Origin: Lishizhenia tianjinensis
GTDB taxonomy: Bacteria; Bacteroidota; Bacteroidia; Flavobacteriales_D; Crocinitomicaceae
NCBI RefSeq assembly: GCF_900116425.1
Contig: NZ_FPAS01000006.1
Coordinates: 62,001 to 126,000, forward strand
Length of the DNA stretch: 64,000 nt
Reading direction: 5' to 3'
Part shown: positions 36,327-45,359 of the stretch, piece after piece
Position numbering within the stretch: position 1 is the stretch's first letter
Layout of the letters: the number at the start of each line of letters is the position of its first letter
Translations under genes and position numbers: made by a program
Notes under the pieces: generated by a model
What the model was told of the DNA's origin: nothing
The model's database searches: none
Seen by the model: only the letters and a program-made list of their open reading frames with translations

Positions 36327-36338
36327 TTATTTTACAGT

Positions 36339-37265
36339 ATGACAAAATTTGCAACAATCTTCTTCTTGGGAAGCTTACTTTATGCATGTACACCTGCAGC
36401 TCCAGAGCAAACCAAAGAAATACAGATAGAAAACAATATTGAAAGACCCTTTAGTGATTTCGAACTTCCAGACCATGTCAATTTCTTAGGTACAGAAATT
36501 CAACTTAAAGATATAGACCTTAGAGAAAGATATGAAAGAGAAATCATCACAAATGCTTACTACCATTCGAGCACCTTTTTTATCTTAAAAAGAAGCAAGC
36601 GTTGGTTTCCTTTAATCGAAAAAATATTAAAAGAAGAAGGCTTACCCAATGATTTCAAATACTTGGCTGTAGCAGAAAGCGGACTTACCCAAGCTCGCAG
36701 CTATGTAGGCGCTTTAGGATTTTGGCAATTCATGGAAGGAACAGCCAAAGACTACGGACTTACCCTCAACAAAGATATAGACGAAAGAAAACACGTTGAA
36801 AAAAGTACACGAGCAGCTTGTGCCTATCTCAAAAGCGCTAAAGAAAAACTGGGAAGTTGGATACTGGCCGCAGCTGCCTATAACAGAGGAGTTAATGGTA
36901 TACAAAACAATCTTGAAGCTCAATACGCTGATAACTTCTTCGATTTGAATTTGAATACAGAAACCTCTCGTTACGTATTTAGAATCATGGCTTTAAAGGA
37001 AATCATAGAACATCCTGAAAAATATAATTTTAAGATTAACACCTATTACAATCCTTATCAAATCAAAGAAATTAGGGTGGACAGCACCATCTCTGATTTG
37101 TCGCTTTGGGCTAAAAATGAAGGTTTCAATAAAAAAATTCTCAAAAAACTCAATCCGTGGTTAATTTCGAACCAATTAAGGGTTGAACCCGGTAAATCCT
37201 ATGTAATTTTGTTGCCTGCAAAAGGGGCTAATTTAAACGCATACCGAGAAGATAATGGAGAGTAA
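36339..37265 (+). CDS. lytic transglycosylase lipoprotein (SLT family)
   Basis: 308 residues from ATG 36339, MTKFATIFFLGSLLYACTPA: lipoprotein signal with lipobox LYAC. The SLT domain (about 100-225) has the catalytic Glu in YLAVAESGLTQARSYVGALG, then FWQFMEGTAKDYG and AAAAYNRGVNGI, the MltD/Slt-like motifs. C-terminal end is LysM-like in character but weak. It cleaves the glycan strand of peptidoglycan. It overlaps uvrA by 11 bp. Confidence 0.92.
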   Translation: MTKFATIFFLGSLLYACTPAAPEQTKEIQIENNIERPFSDFELPDHVNFLGTEIQLKDIDLRERYEREIITNAYYHSSTFFILKRSKRWFPLIEKILKEEGLPNDFKYLAVAESGLTQARSYVGALGFWQFMEGTAKDYGLTLNKDIDERKHVEKSTRAACAYLKSAKEKLGSWILAAAAYNRGVNGIQNNLEAQYADNFFDLNLNTETSRYVFRIMALKEIIEHPEKYNFKINTYYNPYQIKEIRVDSTISDLSLWAKNEGFNKKILKKLNPWLISNQLRVEPGKSYVILLPAKGANLNAYREDNGE

Positions 37266-40077
37266 AGATCAAAGAGAATTTATAGAAATTTACGGTGCTA
37301 AAGAACATAATTTAAAGAATGTTGACCTTAAAATTCCACGCAACGAATTGGTGGTTTTTACAGGTTTAAGTGGAAGTGGAAAATCTTCTTTGGCCTTTGA
37401 CACCATCTTTGCTGAAGGTCAGCGTAGGTACTTAGAGACTTTCTCCTCTTATGCCCGACAATTTTTATCTGGTTTGGAAAGACCCAATGTGGATAAAATT
37501 GAAGGATTGAGTCCTGTAATTTCCATAGAACAAAAAACGGTTTCTAAAAGTCCGCGTTCTACAGTGGGAACCATTACAGAGATCTACGATTTCTTGCGAC
37601 TTCTTTTTGCACGTGTGGGAACTGCTTACTCTTACGTGAGTGGTGAAGCCATGGTAAAATACTCAGATGATCAAATTACAGACCTTATTCTTCGCGATTT
37701 TGAAGGAGAAAAGATTGCCCTTCTTGCTCCAAAAATCAAAGGTAGAAAAGGACATTACCGCGAGCTTTTTGAACAAATTGGTAAGCTTGGATTTACCAAA
37801 GTGCGTGTAGATGGAGAATTACTCGACATCGAAAAAGGCATGAAACTCGACAGGTACAAAATTCACGATATAGAAATTGTGATAGACCGTTTATCTGTGG
37901 AGGAAAAATACAGAACGCGTTTAGCTAAGAGTATACAAACCGCCATGAAATATGGAGATAAATCCATGATGGTGATGCGTAAAGACGATGAAAAAAATGT
38001 GCGTCACTTCTCTAGAGCTTTGATGTGTCCAACTTCAGGTATTAGTTACCCAGAACCAGAACCCAATTTATTTTCGTTCAACTCGCCTTATGGAGCCTGT
38101 CCAAAATGTAGTGGATTGGGTGAAATCTCTGAGGTAGATGAAGATAAAATTATTCCGAATAGAGCTTTAAGTATAGCCAAGGGTGGACTTGCTCCACTGG
38201 GGGAGTACAAAAACAACTGGATGTTTGCTTTGTTGGAAGAATTCGTCGAGCAAAATGGACTTACACTAAAAAAACCTTTGAGTGATTTCCCAGAGGAGCT
38301 TATCGATAAAATTCTTTATGGTGCAAGTGGTTTAAAAGATGTACGCGGTAGAGATTTACCCGACTTCGAAGGTGTGGTCAACATCGTTAATCGTCATGCA
38401 GAGATGGCAAAAGGTGCGGCTGTAAAAAGATGGGCCGAGAGTTTCTTGAATAAGATTCCATGTCCAACGTGTCACGGTACCCGCATCAAAAAAGAAGCAC
38501 ATTACTTTAAAATATTAGACAAGAACATTGGTGATTTGGCCATGTTCGACATACAAGAACTACATGATTTCTTTGAAGGAATAGAAGCCAAACTTACAGA
38601 TGATCAATTAAAAATTGGAAAAGAAGTCATCAAAGAAATTAGAGATAGAATCAACTTTATTTTAGAAGTTGGATTGGATTATCTCACCCTACACCGATCT
38701 GCTAAATCTTTATCTGGAGGTGAAGCACAACGTATTCGATTGGCCACGCAAATTGGATCCGAATTGATGAATGTATTGTACGTTTTAGATGAGCCTTCTA
38801 TTGGTTTACACCAAAGAGATAATACACGTTTAATTGACTCTTTAAAGAAATTAAGAGATACAGGAAACTCTGTTATTGTGGTGGAACATGATAGGGAGAT
38901 GATAGAGGCTGCAGACTTTGTGGTAGATATAGGTCCTGGAGCCGGTATACACGGTGGTGCCATTGTAAATGCAGATAAATTCTCCAATATCAAGGAGGTA
39001 AATTCACATACTACTTCTTACCTTTTGGGAGATAAAGAAATTGAAATTCCTGCAGAAAGAAGAAAAGGAAATGGCAACTATTTAAGTCTTTTAGGCGCAA
39101 GTGGTCATAACCTTAAAAATGTGGACATTGCCGTTCCTTTAGGAACTTTTACTTGTGTAACAGGGGTATCGGGAAGTGGAAAATCTACTTTGATCAACCA
39201 AACCCTCTACCCTATTTTAAATGCACATATCTACAACGGGGTAAAAAAACCTATGCCTTACAAAAAGGTGGAAGGTTTGGAGCACATTGATAAGGTAATC
39301 GAAATCGATCAGAGTCCTATAGGTAGAACTCCACGTTCTAACCCTGCAACTTACACGAATGTATTTACAGAAATACGTTCACTCTTCGCCTCCATGCCTG
39401 AAGCTCAAATTCGAGGGTACAAACCGGGAAGATTTAGCTTTAATGTGAAAGGCGGAAGATGTGAGACCTGTAAAGGGGCCGGAGTTAAGGTAATTGAGAT
39501 GAATTTCTTACCCGATGTTCATGTTGAATGCGAAACCTGTAATGGGAAACGTTATAATAGAGAAACACTGGAAATCAGGTACAAAGGAAAATCCATTTCA
39601 GATGTTCTAGATATGAACATAGGAGCGGCTTCTAAGTTTTTTGAAAACATACCTAAAATTCACAGAATTCTGAGTACATTAGAATCAGTAGGATTAGGGT
39701 ATATCAAACTTGGACAACCCTCTACCACTGTATCCGGAGGAGAAGCGCAACGTATTAAATTATCAACAGAACTCTCTAAACGATCAACTGGAAAAACCTT
39801 TTACATCCTGGATGAGCCGTCAACAGGATTGCATTTTGAAGATATAAGAATGTTACTCGAAGTATTGCAACGTTTAGTTGAAGAGGGGAACACTGTGTTG
39901 GTAATCGAACACAACTTAGATATCGTCAAAGTTGCCGATCACATCATAGACATAGGTCCAGAAGGAGGTAAAGGTGGTGGAAGTGTTTTATTCCAAGGTA
40001 GCCCGGAAGGTTTGGCCAATTTAAAAAGGTCGAAATCTCATACAGGAAAGTACCTGAAGAAAGAATTAAAACTCTAA
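37255..40077 (+). CDS. uvrA: excinuclease ABC subunit A
   Basis: Damage-recognition ATPase of nucleotide excision repair. 940 residues, full length. Two ABC modules: Walker A GLSGSGKSSLAF (about 38-49) and GVSGSGKSTLIN (about 640-651); signatures LSGGEAQRIRLATQIG and VSGGEAQRIKLSTEL; Walker B VLYVLDEPSIGLHQ and TFYILDEPSTGLH. Zinc-binding CPKCSGLGE, CPTCHG and CETCKGAG...CETCNG are intact. It starts inside the end of the lytic transglycosylase gene. Confidence 0.98.
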   Translation: MESKDQREFIEIYGAKEHNLKNVDLKIPRNELVVFTGLSGSGKSSLAFDTIFAEGQRRYLETFSSYARQFLSGLERPNVDKIEGLSPVISIEQKTVSKSPRSTVGTITEIYDFLRLLFARVGTAYSYVSGEAMVKYSDDQITDLILRDFEGEKIALLAPKIKGRKGHYRELFEQIGKLGFTKVRVDGELLDIEKGMKLDRYKIHDIEIVIDRLSVEEKYRTRLAKSIQTAMKYGDKSMMVMRKDDEKNVRHFSRALMCPTSGISYPEPEPNLFSFNSPYGACPKCSGLGEISEVDEDKIIPNRALSIAKGGLAPLGEYKNNWMFALLEEFVEQNGLTLKKPLSDFPEELIDKILYGASGLKDVRGRDLPDFEGVVNIVNRHAEMAKGAAVKRWAESFLNKIPCPTCHGTRIKKEAHYFKILDKNIGDLAMFDIQELHDFFEGIEAKLTDDQLKIGKEVIKEIRDRINFILEVGLDYLTLHRSAKSLSGGEAQRIRLATQIGSELMNVLYVLDEPSIGLHQRDNTRLIDSLKKLRDTGNSVIVVEHDREMIEAADFVVDIGPGAGIHGGAIVNADKFSNIKEVNSHTTSYLLGDKEIEIPAERRKGNGNYLSLLGASGHNLKNVDIAVPLGTFTCVTGVSGSGKSTLINQTLYPILNAHIYNGVKKPMPYKKVEGLEHIDKVIEIDQSPIGRTPRSNPATYTNVFTEIRSLFASMPEAQIRGYKPGRFSFNVKGGRCETCKGAGVKVIEMNFLPDVHVECETCNGKRYNRETLEIRYKGKSISDVLDMNIGAASKFFENIPKIHRILSTLESVGLGYIKLGQPSTTVSGGEAQRIKLSTELSKRSTGKTFYILDEPSTGLHFEDIRMLLEVLQRLVEEGNTVLVIEHNLDIVKVADHIIDIGPEGGKGGGSVLFQGSPEGLANLKRSKSHTGKYLKKELKL

Positions 40078-40080
40078 CGT

Positions 40081-40764
40081 ATGAACAAAGTAAGAAAGGA
40101 TTGGAATGAAATAAAAACAAACGATAGCTGGGCGATTTTTAAAATCATGTCTGAGTTTGTGGAGGCCTATGAAAAAATGGCCAAAATTGGACCTTGTATT
40201 TCTATCTTCGGATCTGCACGTACAAAAGATCACGACGAATATTATAAAATAGGAACTGAGATTGCTCAAAAACTTTCTCAAAAAGGATATGGTATCATTA
40301 CAGGAGGTGGACCAGGAATTATGGAAGCCGGAAACAAAGGTGCTCAAGCCGGAGGTGGACAATCCGTGGGGTTGAATATAGACCTTCCCTTCGAGCAAAA
40401 CTGTAATCCTTTTATTGACCCACAACACAACTTGCAATTCGACTACTTCTTTGTAAGAAAAGTGATTTTTGTAAAATACTCACAAGGCTTTATCATCCTT
40501 CCTGGAGGATTTGGAACCTTGGATGAACTTTTCGAAGCATTAACCTTAATGCAAACCAAGAAAATAAATAGACGACCTTTTGTTTTGGTAGGAAGCGATT
40601 ATTGGTCGGGTTTAATTGAATGGATCAAGCGCACCATGTTGGAGAAAGAAAACAACATCAACGAAAAAGACTTAGAACTTTTCACCGTTGTGGATGATGC
40701 AGATGAGGCTATAGAATTCATAGACGACTTCTTTAAAATTCACTCTTTCACGCCAAACTTCTAG
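40081..40764 (+). CDS. LOG family protein (TIGR00730)
   Basis: 227 residues, Rossmann fold. Carries both LOG motifs: GGGPGIMEAGNKGAQ (about 76-90) and PGGFGTLDELFEALT (about 141-155). Characterised members hydrolyse nucleoside 5'-monophosphates such as cytokinin ribotides or AMP to base and ribose-5-phosphate. The real substrate here is unknown; purine turnover is possible. Starts 3 bp after uvrA. Confidence 0.92.
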   Translation: MNKVRKDWNEIKTNDSWAIFKIMSEFVEAYEKMAKIGPCISIFGSARTKDHDEYYKIGTEIAQKLSQKGYGIITGGGPGIMEAGNKGAQAGGGQSVGLNIDLPFEQNCNPFIDPQHNLQFDYFFVRKVIFVKYSQGFIILPGGFGTLDELFEALTLMQTKKINRRPFVLVGSDYWSGLIEWIKRTMLEKENNINEKDLELFTVVDDADEAIEFIDDFFKIHSFTPNF

Positions 40765-40777
40765 TGCCCTTAGGGCC

Positions 40778-40810
40778 TTTGGTAATTTTTAGAAATAAAT
40801 TTTACTTTTG
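40778..40810 (+). promoter_or_regulatory. promoter of the acyltransferase gene
   Basis: -33 TTTG (40778-40781), 21 nt, then -7 TACTTTTG (40803-40810): both elements exact and spacing ideal for Bacteroidota. The ATG follows 23 bp later. Confidence 0.8.
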
Positions 40811-40833
40811 CGCTCTGGTAAAAAACTCCAACG

Positions 40834-42156
40834 ATGAGATTAGCATATTTAGCACTGAAGTTTACGTTGAAATTTTCGCTATGGGTGTACTATCCAAGAA
40901 CGAGAAAAATAAACGAACCCACAAAGAGATTTGCACGCACCATTTTCGTGAGTAATCACGCGGCCTCTTTTATGGATCCTTTGGTGGTAGCCTCTAATCA
41001 AAAGCCCATCGTGTTTTTTATGACCAGAGCCGATGTGTTTAAACCTATCATGATGCCTATACTGTGGGCGGCACACATGCTTCCTATCTACAGAGCACAT
41101 GATGGTGAAGACACCAAAAAGAAAAACGAAGAGGTTTTTGAAAAGTGCAATAAGATTTTAAAAAACGGAAGAAGCTTATTAATTTTTGGAGAAGGATTTA
41201 CAGATGATGTATTTATTCGTCGTTTGAAACCCTTGAAAAAAGGAGCAGCGCGTATAGGTTTTGGTGCGTTGGAAAAAATCAATTGGTCTAAGAATATCTA
41301 CATCCAAACGGTGGGTGTAAACTACACAGAACCTAATAAATTTGGCAGTGGAACTCTCATTTCTAACGGAGACCCTATTTGTTTAAATGACTACCGTAAA
41401 GAATACGAAGAGAATCCAAACAAGGTCATTAATCACCTTACACAACACATAGAAAAAGACTTACGTTCGCAATTAACCCACGTGGACAAAAAAGAATGGG
41501 CACCTTTCCATGAAAACGTTATGCGACTTACGCGTAAGGGAATGAATCCAGATAATTTCGATAAGAAATACACCCTTGTAGAACGTTGGAAATACTCTCA
41601 ACAATTAGCCAACTGGCTCAATGAACAAGATCTTGAAAATGATGAGCAATTAATTGGACTTAAAAAAGATACTGACAGATACTTCGCTTTATTGAAAAGA
41701 AGTAAACTGGATGAAAAGTATATGTTTAATTTAGTTAGCGAAGAAACTACACGCTACAAAGATTTATTGTTCTTGATTTTAAGTTTACCCGTTACGCTTC
41801 TAGGACTCATTCACGGATTTATTCCCTACATCATCACCAAGAAATTTGTGGAGAATACCATGAAGAGAAAAGTATTCTGGAGTTCGGTAAAAATGATGGT
41901 GGGGCATATTTTAATGGGACTTTATAACATAGGTATAGTCATGTTGATCAATGCATTGTTCATCAAAAACACACCAATAGCTTGGGCGTACTTTTTCCTT
42001 GTACCTATGCTATCTGGTTTAATTGCCTACAAAGCAATACAACACTTAAAAGATTACAAAATCAAATCGAAATTAGCCAAGCAAGATGTTTCTACTTTGG
42101 TTAAAATGAGAAAAGATATTTTAGAAAAGATAGGTGCAATTATCCCTGTTGCTTAG
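40834..42156 (+). CDS. PlsC-type glycerolipid acyltransferase
   Basis: 440 residues. An acyltransferase domain (about 35-200) with SNHAASFMDPLVVAS (the His...Asp motif in the five-residue-spaced variant common in Bacteroidota), FMTRADVF, and IFGEGFTDDVFIRRLKPLKKG in place of the FPEGTRS block. Two to four membrane helices follow (about 305-400). Probably acylates glycerol-phosphate or lysophospholipid at the inner membrane. It converges on and overlaps crcB by 17 bp. It has its own full promoter. Confidence 0.85.
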   Translation: MRLAYLALKFTLKFSLWVYYPRTRKINEPTKRFARTIFVSNHAASFMDPLVVASNQKPIVFFMTRADVFKPIMMPILWAAHMLPIYRAHDGEDTKKKNEEVFEKCNKILKNGRSLLIFGEGFTDDVFIRRLKPLKKGAARIGFGALEKINWSKNIYIQTVGVNYTEPNKFGSGTLISNGDPICLNDYRKEYEENPNKVINHLTQHIEKDLRSQLTHVDKKEWAPFHENVMRLTRKGMNPDNFDKKYTLVERWKYSQQLANWLNEQDLENDEQLIGLKKDTDRYFALLKRSKLDEKYMFNLVSEETTRYKDLLFLILSLPVTLLGLIHGFIPYIITKKFVENTMKRKVFWSSVKMMVGHILMGLYNIGIVMLINALFIKNTPIAWAYFFLVPMLSGLIAYKAIQHLKDYKIKSKLAKQDVSTLVKMRKDILEKIGAIIPVA

Positions 42157-42508
42157 CTATAAACAACATCAAGCCAAAACAAATCAATACAGAGGCAGCT
42201 ATGTTCATAAAGGCGTAGAAATACAACTTGTCTTGAAATAGCTGTACACTTTCTAAAGAAAAGGTAGAAAAAGTGGAGAATCCTCCGCAAAAACCTATGC
42301 CTATTAATGAATACAACCAAGGTTGTTCATTGATTTTATCTTTCAATAAGTAAACTGTAATGGCCAAGATAATACAGGCTAAAACATTGGTGAGTACAGT
42401 AGCCAGAGGAAAAGTTTTTTGCCATTGAAAACTTTTAAAAAGATAGCTTATTCCAAACCTTGAAAGGCTACCCAAACCTCCTCCTATAAATATTGCCAAC
42501 CAGTTCAT
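42140..42508 (-). CDS. crcB: fluoride ion channel CrcB (Fluc)
   Basis: 122 residues, four membrane helices. GGGLGSLSRFGISYLF, ATVLTNVLACIILA (the Asn of the pore) and GFCGGFSTFSTFSLE are the conserved Fluc motifs. Exports fluoride by passive flow. The 3' end overlaps the convergent acyltransferase gene by 17 bp, so no terminator fits between them. No fluoride riboswitch is visible in the 30-bp upstream gap. Confidence 0.94.
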   Translation of the reverse strand: MNWLAIFIGGGLGSLSRFGISYLFKSFQWQKTFPLATVLTNVLACIILAITVYLLKDKINEQPWLYSLIGIGFCGGFSTFSTFSLESVQLFQDKLYFYAFMNIAASVLICFGLMLFIAKQQG

Positions 42509-42538
42509 AGCACTAAAATAAGATTAATTTGAGGAACA

Positions 42539-43132
42539 CTAAAGTTCTTCTACCGGGTGTATGAAACGTTGAAATAGGTATTTGTAAAGAAGATATGCAA
42601 CACCACTCCCTACCAAAGCGCCAGCAGCGATATCACTTAAATAGTGTACCCCTAAATAGATTCTAGAAAAAGAAACCAAAGTAGCCCAAAACAACATCCA
42701 TTTCATGATGTTTTTAAAGTAAGGTTTTAATACCAAACTACTCAGCATGGCTATTCCAAAGGAATTGGTAGCATGACCAGAAATAAAACTAAACTTCCCT
42801 CCTCTGTAGAACTCACCCGGTCTCATTTCATAGAAATGAAGCTGATCGGTAAGCAGCAAATTATGAGAAGGTCGCCAACGGGCAACTAAGGGTTTGAACA
42901 AGGTACTTGAAATTTGATCGCACAACAAAATGAGCAAAGCAAAGGTACCGAGGTAAATGAGAAAATTTTTGAGTTTGTACTTTTTGTAGACCAGTACAAA
43001 AAGCAAAAGATATAGCGGGAACCAAACAGGAATCTTGCTGGTGTACCACATCAACTCATCCAAAACTGGGTTGTGGAGTCCGTTAACGGCTACAACAATA
43101 TTCCTGTCTAATTCTTCTAAATACGCTATCAT
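42539..43132 (-). CDS. PAP2-family membrane phosphatase
   Basis: 197 residues with about five membrane helices. The three phosphatase motifs are all present: [20 protein letters not shown] and [16 protein letters not shown]. Members dephosphorylate phosphatidate or undecaprenyl pyrophosphate; the latter would suit the cell-wall genes nearby, but the substrate cannot be told from sequence. Start overlaps the obgE stop by 4 bp (ATGA). Confidence 0.92.
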   Translation of the reverse strand: MIAYLEELDRNIVVAVNGLHNPVLDELMWYTSKIPVWFPLYLLLFVLVYKKYKLKNFLIYLGTFALLILLCDQISSTLFKPLVARWRPSHNLLLTDQLHFYEMRPGEFYRGGKFSFISGHATNSFGIAMLSSLVLKPYFKNIMKWMLFWATLVSFSRIYLGVHYLSDIAAGALVGSGVAYLLYKYLFQRFIHPVEEL

Positions 43133-44118
43133 TTATTCAAGTGTTTCCAGATCAAATCCTTCAACTCTACAATATTCATTTGTGCTACCGATGAAATAAA
43201 GATGTGTGGAATACCTGGTAAATCCTGTTCCATCTCTGCCTTCAATTCCTCATCCAACATGTCTGATTTGGTGATGGCCAACAACCTTTCCTTATCCAAT
43301 AATTCAGGGTTGTACAACTTTAATTCATTCAATAATACTTTGTATTCTTTATGGATGTCATCGCTATCTGCGGGAACCATAAACAACAACAAAGAGTTAC
43401 GCTCTATGTGTCTTAAGAATCGCAATCCTAAACCTTTTCCTTCGTGGGCTCCTTCAATAATTCCAGGAATATCTGCCATCACAAAAGATTGATTATCTCT
43501 GTACGAAACCATACCTAAGTTTGGTTTTAATGTCGTAAACGGATAATCTGCAATTTCAGGTTTAGCTGCAGAAACTACTGAAAGTAAAGTACTTTTTCCT
43601 GCATTAGGGAAACCTACTAAACCAACATCGGCCAACACTTTCAACTCTAAGATAATCCATCCTTCTTGGAAGGGTTCTCCGGGTTGTGCGTAACGTGGAG
43701 TTTGATTGGTAGATGATTTAAAATGATCATTTCCTAAACCACCTCTACCTCCAGGCATTACAATTTCTTCCTGACCGTGCTCAGAAATTTCATACATAAT
43801 TTCCTTGGTTTCACCATCTCTTACGATGGTCCCCACAGGAACTTCTATATATACATCCTCCCCTTGTGCACCGGTTTTTAACTGGCCCGATCCATGTCCT
43901 CCATGTCCTGCCTTATGGTGCTTTTGGTACTTCAAGTGAAGTAAGGTCCACATTTGCTCATTACCTCTTACGATAATGTGTCCACCTCTACCACCATCAC
44001 CTCCATCTGGTCCACCTTTGGGGATGTACTTTTCTCTACGCATGTGGGTAGACCCAGCCCCGCCGTTTCCAGACTTACAATGAATCCTTACATAATCTAC
44101 AAAACTAGTACCCGCCAT
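43129..44118 (-). CDS. obgE: GTPase Obg (CgtA)
   Basis: Essential GTPase of 50S assembly and stress control. 329 residues. Glycine-rich Obg fold (1-158; [34 protein letters not shown]), G domain with G1 GFPNAGKST (about 165-173), switch [18 protein letters not shown], and G4 as TKSD rather than NKxD. It has no long C-terminal extension. Lies 9 bp after hpt-adk. Confidence 0.97.
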   Translation of the reverse strand: MAGTSFVDYVRIHCKSGNGGAGSTHMRREKYIPKGGPDGGDGGRGGHIIVRGNEQMWTLLHLKYQKHHKAGHGGHGSGQLKTGAQGEDVYIEVPVGTIVRDGETKEIMYEISEHGQEEIVMPGGRGGLGNDHFKSSTNQTPRYAQPGEPFQEGWIILELKVLADVGLVGFPNAGKSTLLSVVSAAKPEIADYPFTTLKPNLGMVSYRDNQSFVMADIPGIIEGAHEGKGLGLRFLRHIERNSLLLFMVPADSDDIHKEYKVLLNELKLYNPELLDKERLLAITKSDMLDEELKAEMEQDLPGIPHIFISSVAQMNIVELKDLIWKHLNK

Positions 44119-44127
44119 GTTATATTT

Positions 44128-45240
44128 TTACAATTTATCAATTGCTGTGTATAAACGCTCAGAAATCTCATCCATAGAACCTAATCCATCAATTGCAATA
44201 AATTTATCTTGCTTTTGGTAGAATTCTTTTACTGGTTCTGTTTCATTTCTGTACACGTTAATTCTATTCTGAATAATCGCTGGATCAGCATCATCTGCTC
44301 TACCGGAAACTTCAGCACGTTTTGCCAAACGCGTTTTTAATTCTTCTTCCGGAACTTCCAAGGCTAACATGGCAGAAATAGACATATCTAAAGAAGCCAA
44401 AAACTCATCCAAAGCATCTGCTTGTGCATTTGTTCTTGGGAATCCATCAAAAATAAACCCTTTCGCTGCTGGGTATTTTTTCACCTCTGATTTCAACATA
44501 TCTATAGTTACAGCATCCGGAACCAATTGTCCTTTATCGATGTAACTTTTTGCCAAAACTCCAAGTTCTGTTCCACCACCTATGTTGGCTCTAAAAATAT
44601 CTCCAGTTGATAAATGCACTAAATCATATTTAGTAATCAACCTTTCTGACTGTGTTCCCTTCCCTGCTCCAGGAGGGCCGAATAATACTATGTTTAACAT
44701 ATCTTTTTGTACTGTATTAAGTTGAAAAATGGCATCCAAATTTCTACCTTTTTCATTATAGTCTAAACCATAACCAACCACAAATGTATTGGAGATTTCT
44801 AAGCCCACAAATTTAGGCCTATCTTCGAATAAAAATGCATCTGGTTTAAAAAGAAAAGTAGCGACTTCAAAACTTTTACATTTTGCAACACCTACTATGT
44901 CTTTTACCTTTTCAATCGTTCTTCCCGTATCCACAATATCCTCGAGAATCACAACGTTTTTTCCTTCAAGTTCTACATCCAAGCCCAAGAGTGTCTCCAC
45001 ATTTTCGGTGCTTTTTGTTCCCTCATAAGATTGCACTTTCACAAAACTAATTTCACACGTCAAATCAACATGCTTCAATAAATCAGCTGCGAACATGAAA
45101 GCTCCATCTAAAATAGCCAAGAAAATGACTTCTTCGCCTTTGTAATGAGAATTTATTGATTGTGCTACAGACTTCACCGCCGCTTGAACGCGCGCAGCAT
45201 TTATGAAAGTTGAAAATGTTTTGTCTTGCAGCCTTAACAA
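44128..45240 (-). CDS. bifunctional hypoxanthine phosphoribosyltransferase/adenylate kinase
   Basis: 370 residues made of two enzymes. N-terminal part (1-175): HPRT with LAILDGAFMFAADL, VKVQSYEGTKS and the PRPP loop VVILEDIVDTGRTI. C-terminal part (about 181-370): adenylate kinase with P-loop LFGPPGAGKGTQSE, LVHLSTGDIFRANI, FIFDGFPRTNAQA and a short LID (RAEVSGRADDAD) lacking zinc Cys. There is no ATG at the N-terminus. TTG at 45240 gives MLRLQDKTF, like normal HPRT starts; a TTG nine codons upstream lies inside the -7 promoter element. This fusion is known in Bacteroidota. Confidence 0.93.
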   Translation of the reverse strand: MLRLQDKTFSTFINAARVQAAVKSVAQSINSHYKGEEVIFLAILDGAFMFAADLLKHVDLTCEISFVKVQSYEGTKSTENVETLLGLDVELEGKNVVILEDIVDTGRTIEKVKDIVGVAKCKSFEVATFLFKPDAFLFEDRPKFVGLEISNTFVVGYGLDYNEKGRNLDAIFQLNTVQKDMLNIVLFGPPGAGKGTQSERLITKYDLVHLSTGDIFRANIGGGTELGVLAKSYIDKGQLVPDAVTIDMLKSEVKKYPAAKGFIFDGFPRTNAQADALDEFLASLDMSISAMLALEVPEEELKTRLAKRAEVSGRADDADPAIIQNRINVYRNETEPVKEFYQKQDKFIAIDGLGSMDEISERLYTAIDKL

Positions 45241-45264
45241 ACCTGAGAATTGCCTTAAAAACTG

Positions 45265-45272
45265 CAAAAATA
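45265..45272 (-). promoter_or_regulatory. -7 element of hpt-adk
   Basis: TATTTTTG on the minus strand, exact TAnnTTTG, 24 bp upstream of the chosen TTG start. Its own last three bases form an upstream TTG in the reading frame. Divergent from the purK element. Confidence 0.55.
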
Positions 45273-45347
45273 AGATTTTAGCTTAAAGAGATGGTCGTCA
45301 GATGCAATAACTCTGTAAAAATGGAAGATATTTTAGTAAAAGGCACT

Positions 45348-45355
45348 TATATTTG
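45348..45355 (+). promoter_or_regulatory. -7 element of purK
   Basis: TATATTTG, exact TAnnTTTG. Only 4 bp separate it from the purK ATG, so transcription should begin at or next to the start codon: a leaderless or nearly leaderless message is predicted. Confidence 0.55.
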
Positions 45356-45359
45356 CAGC

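Noticed and set aside
42509-42538. Fluoride riboswitch before crcB
   Set aside because: The gap is only 30 bp and shows no riboswitch-like fold.
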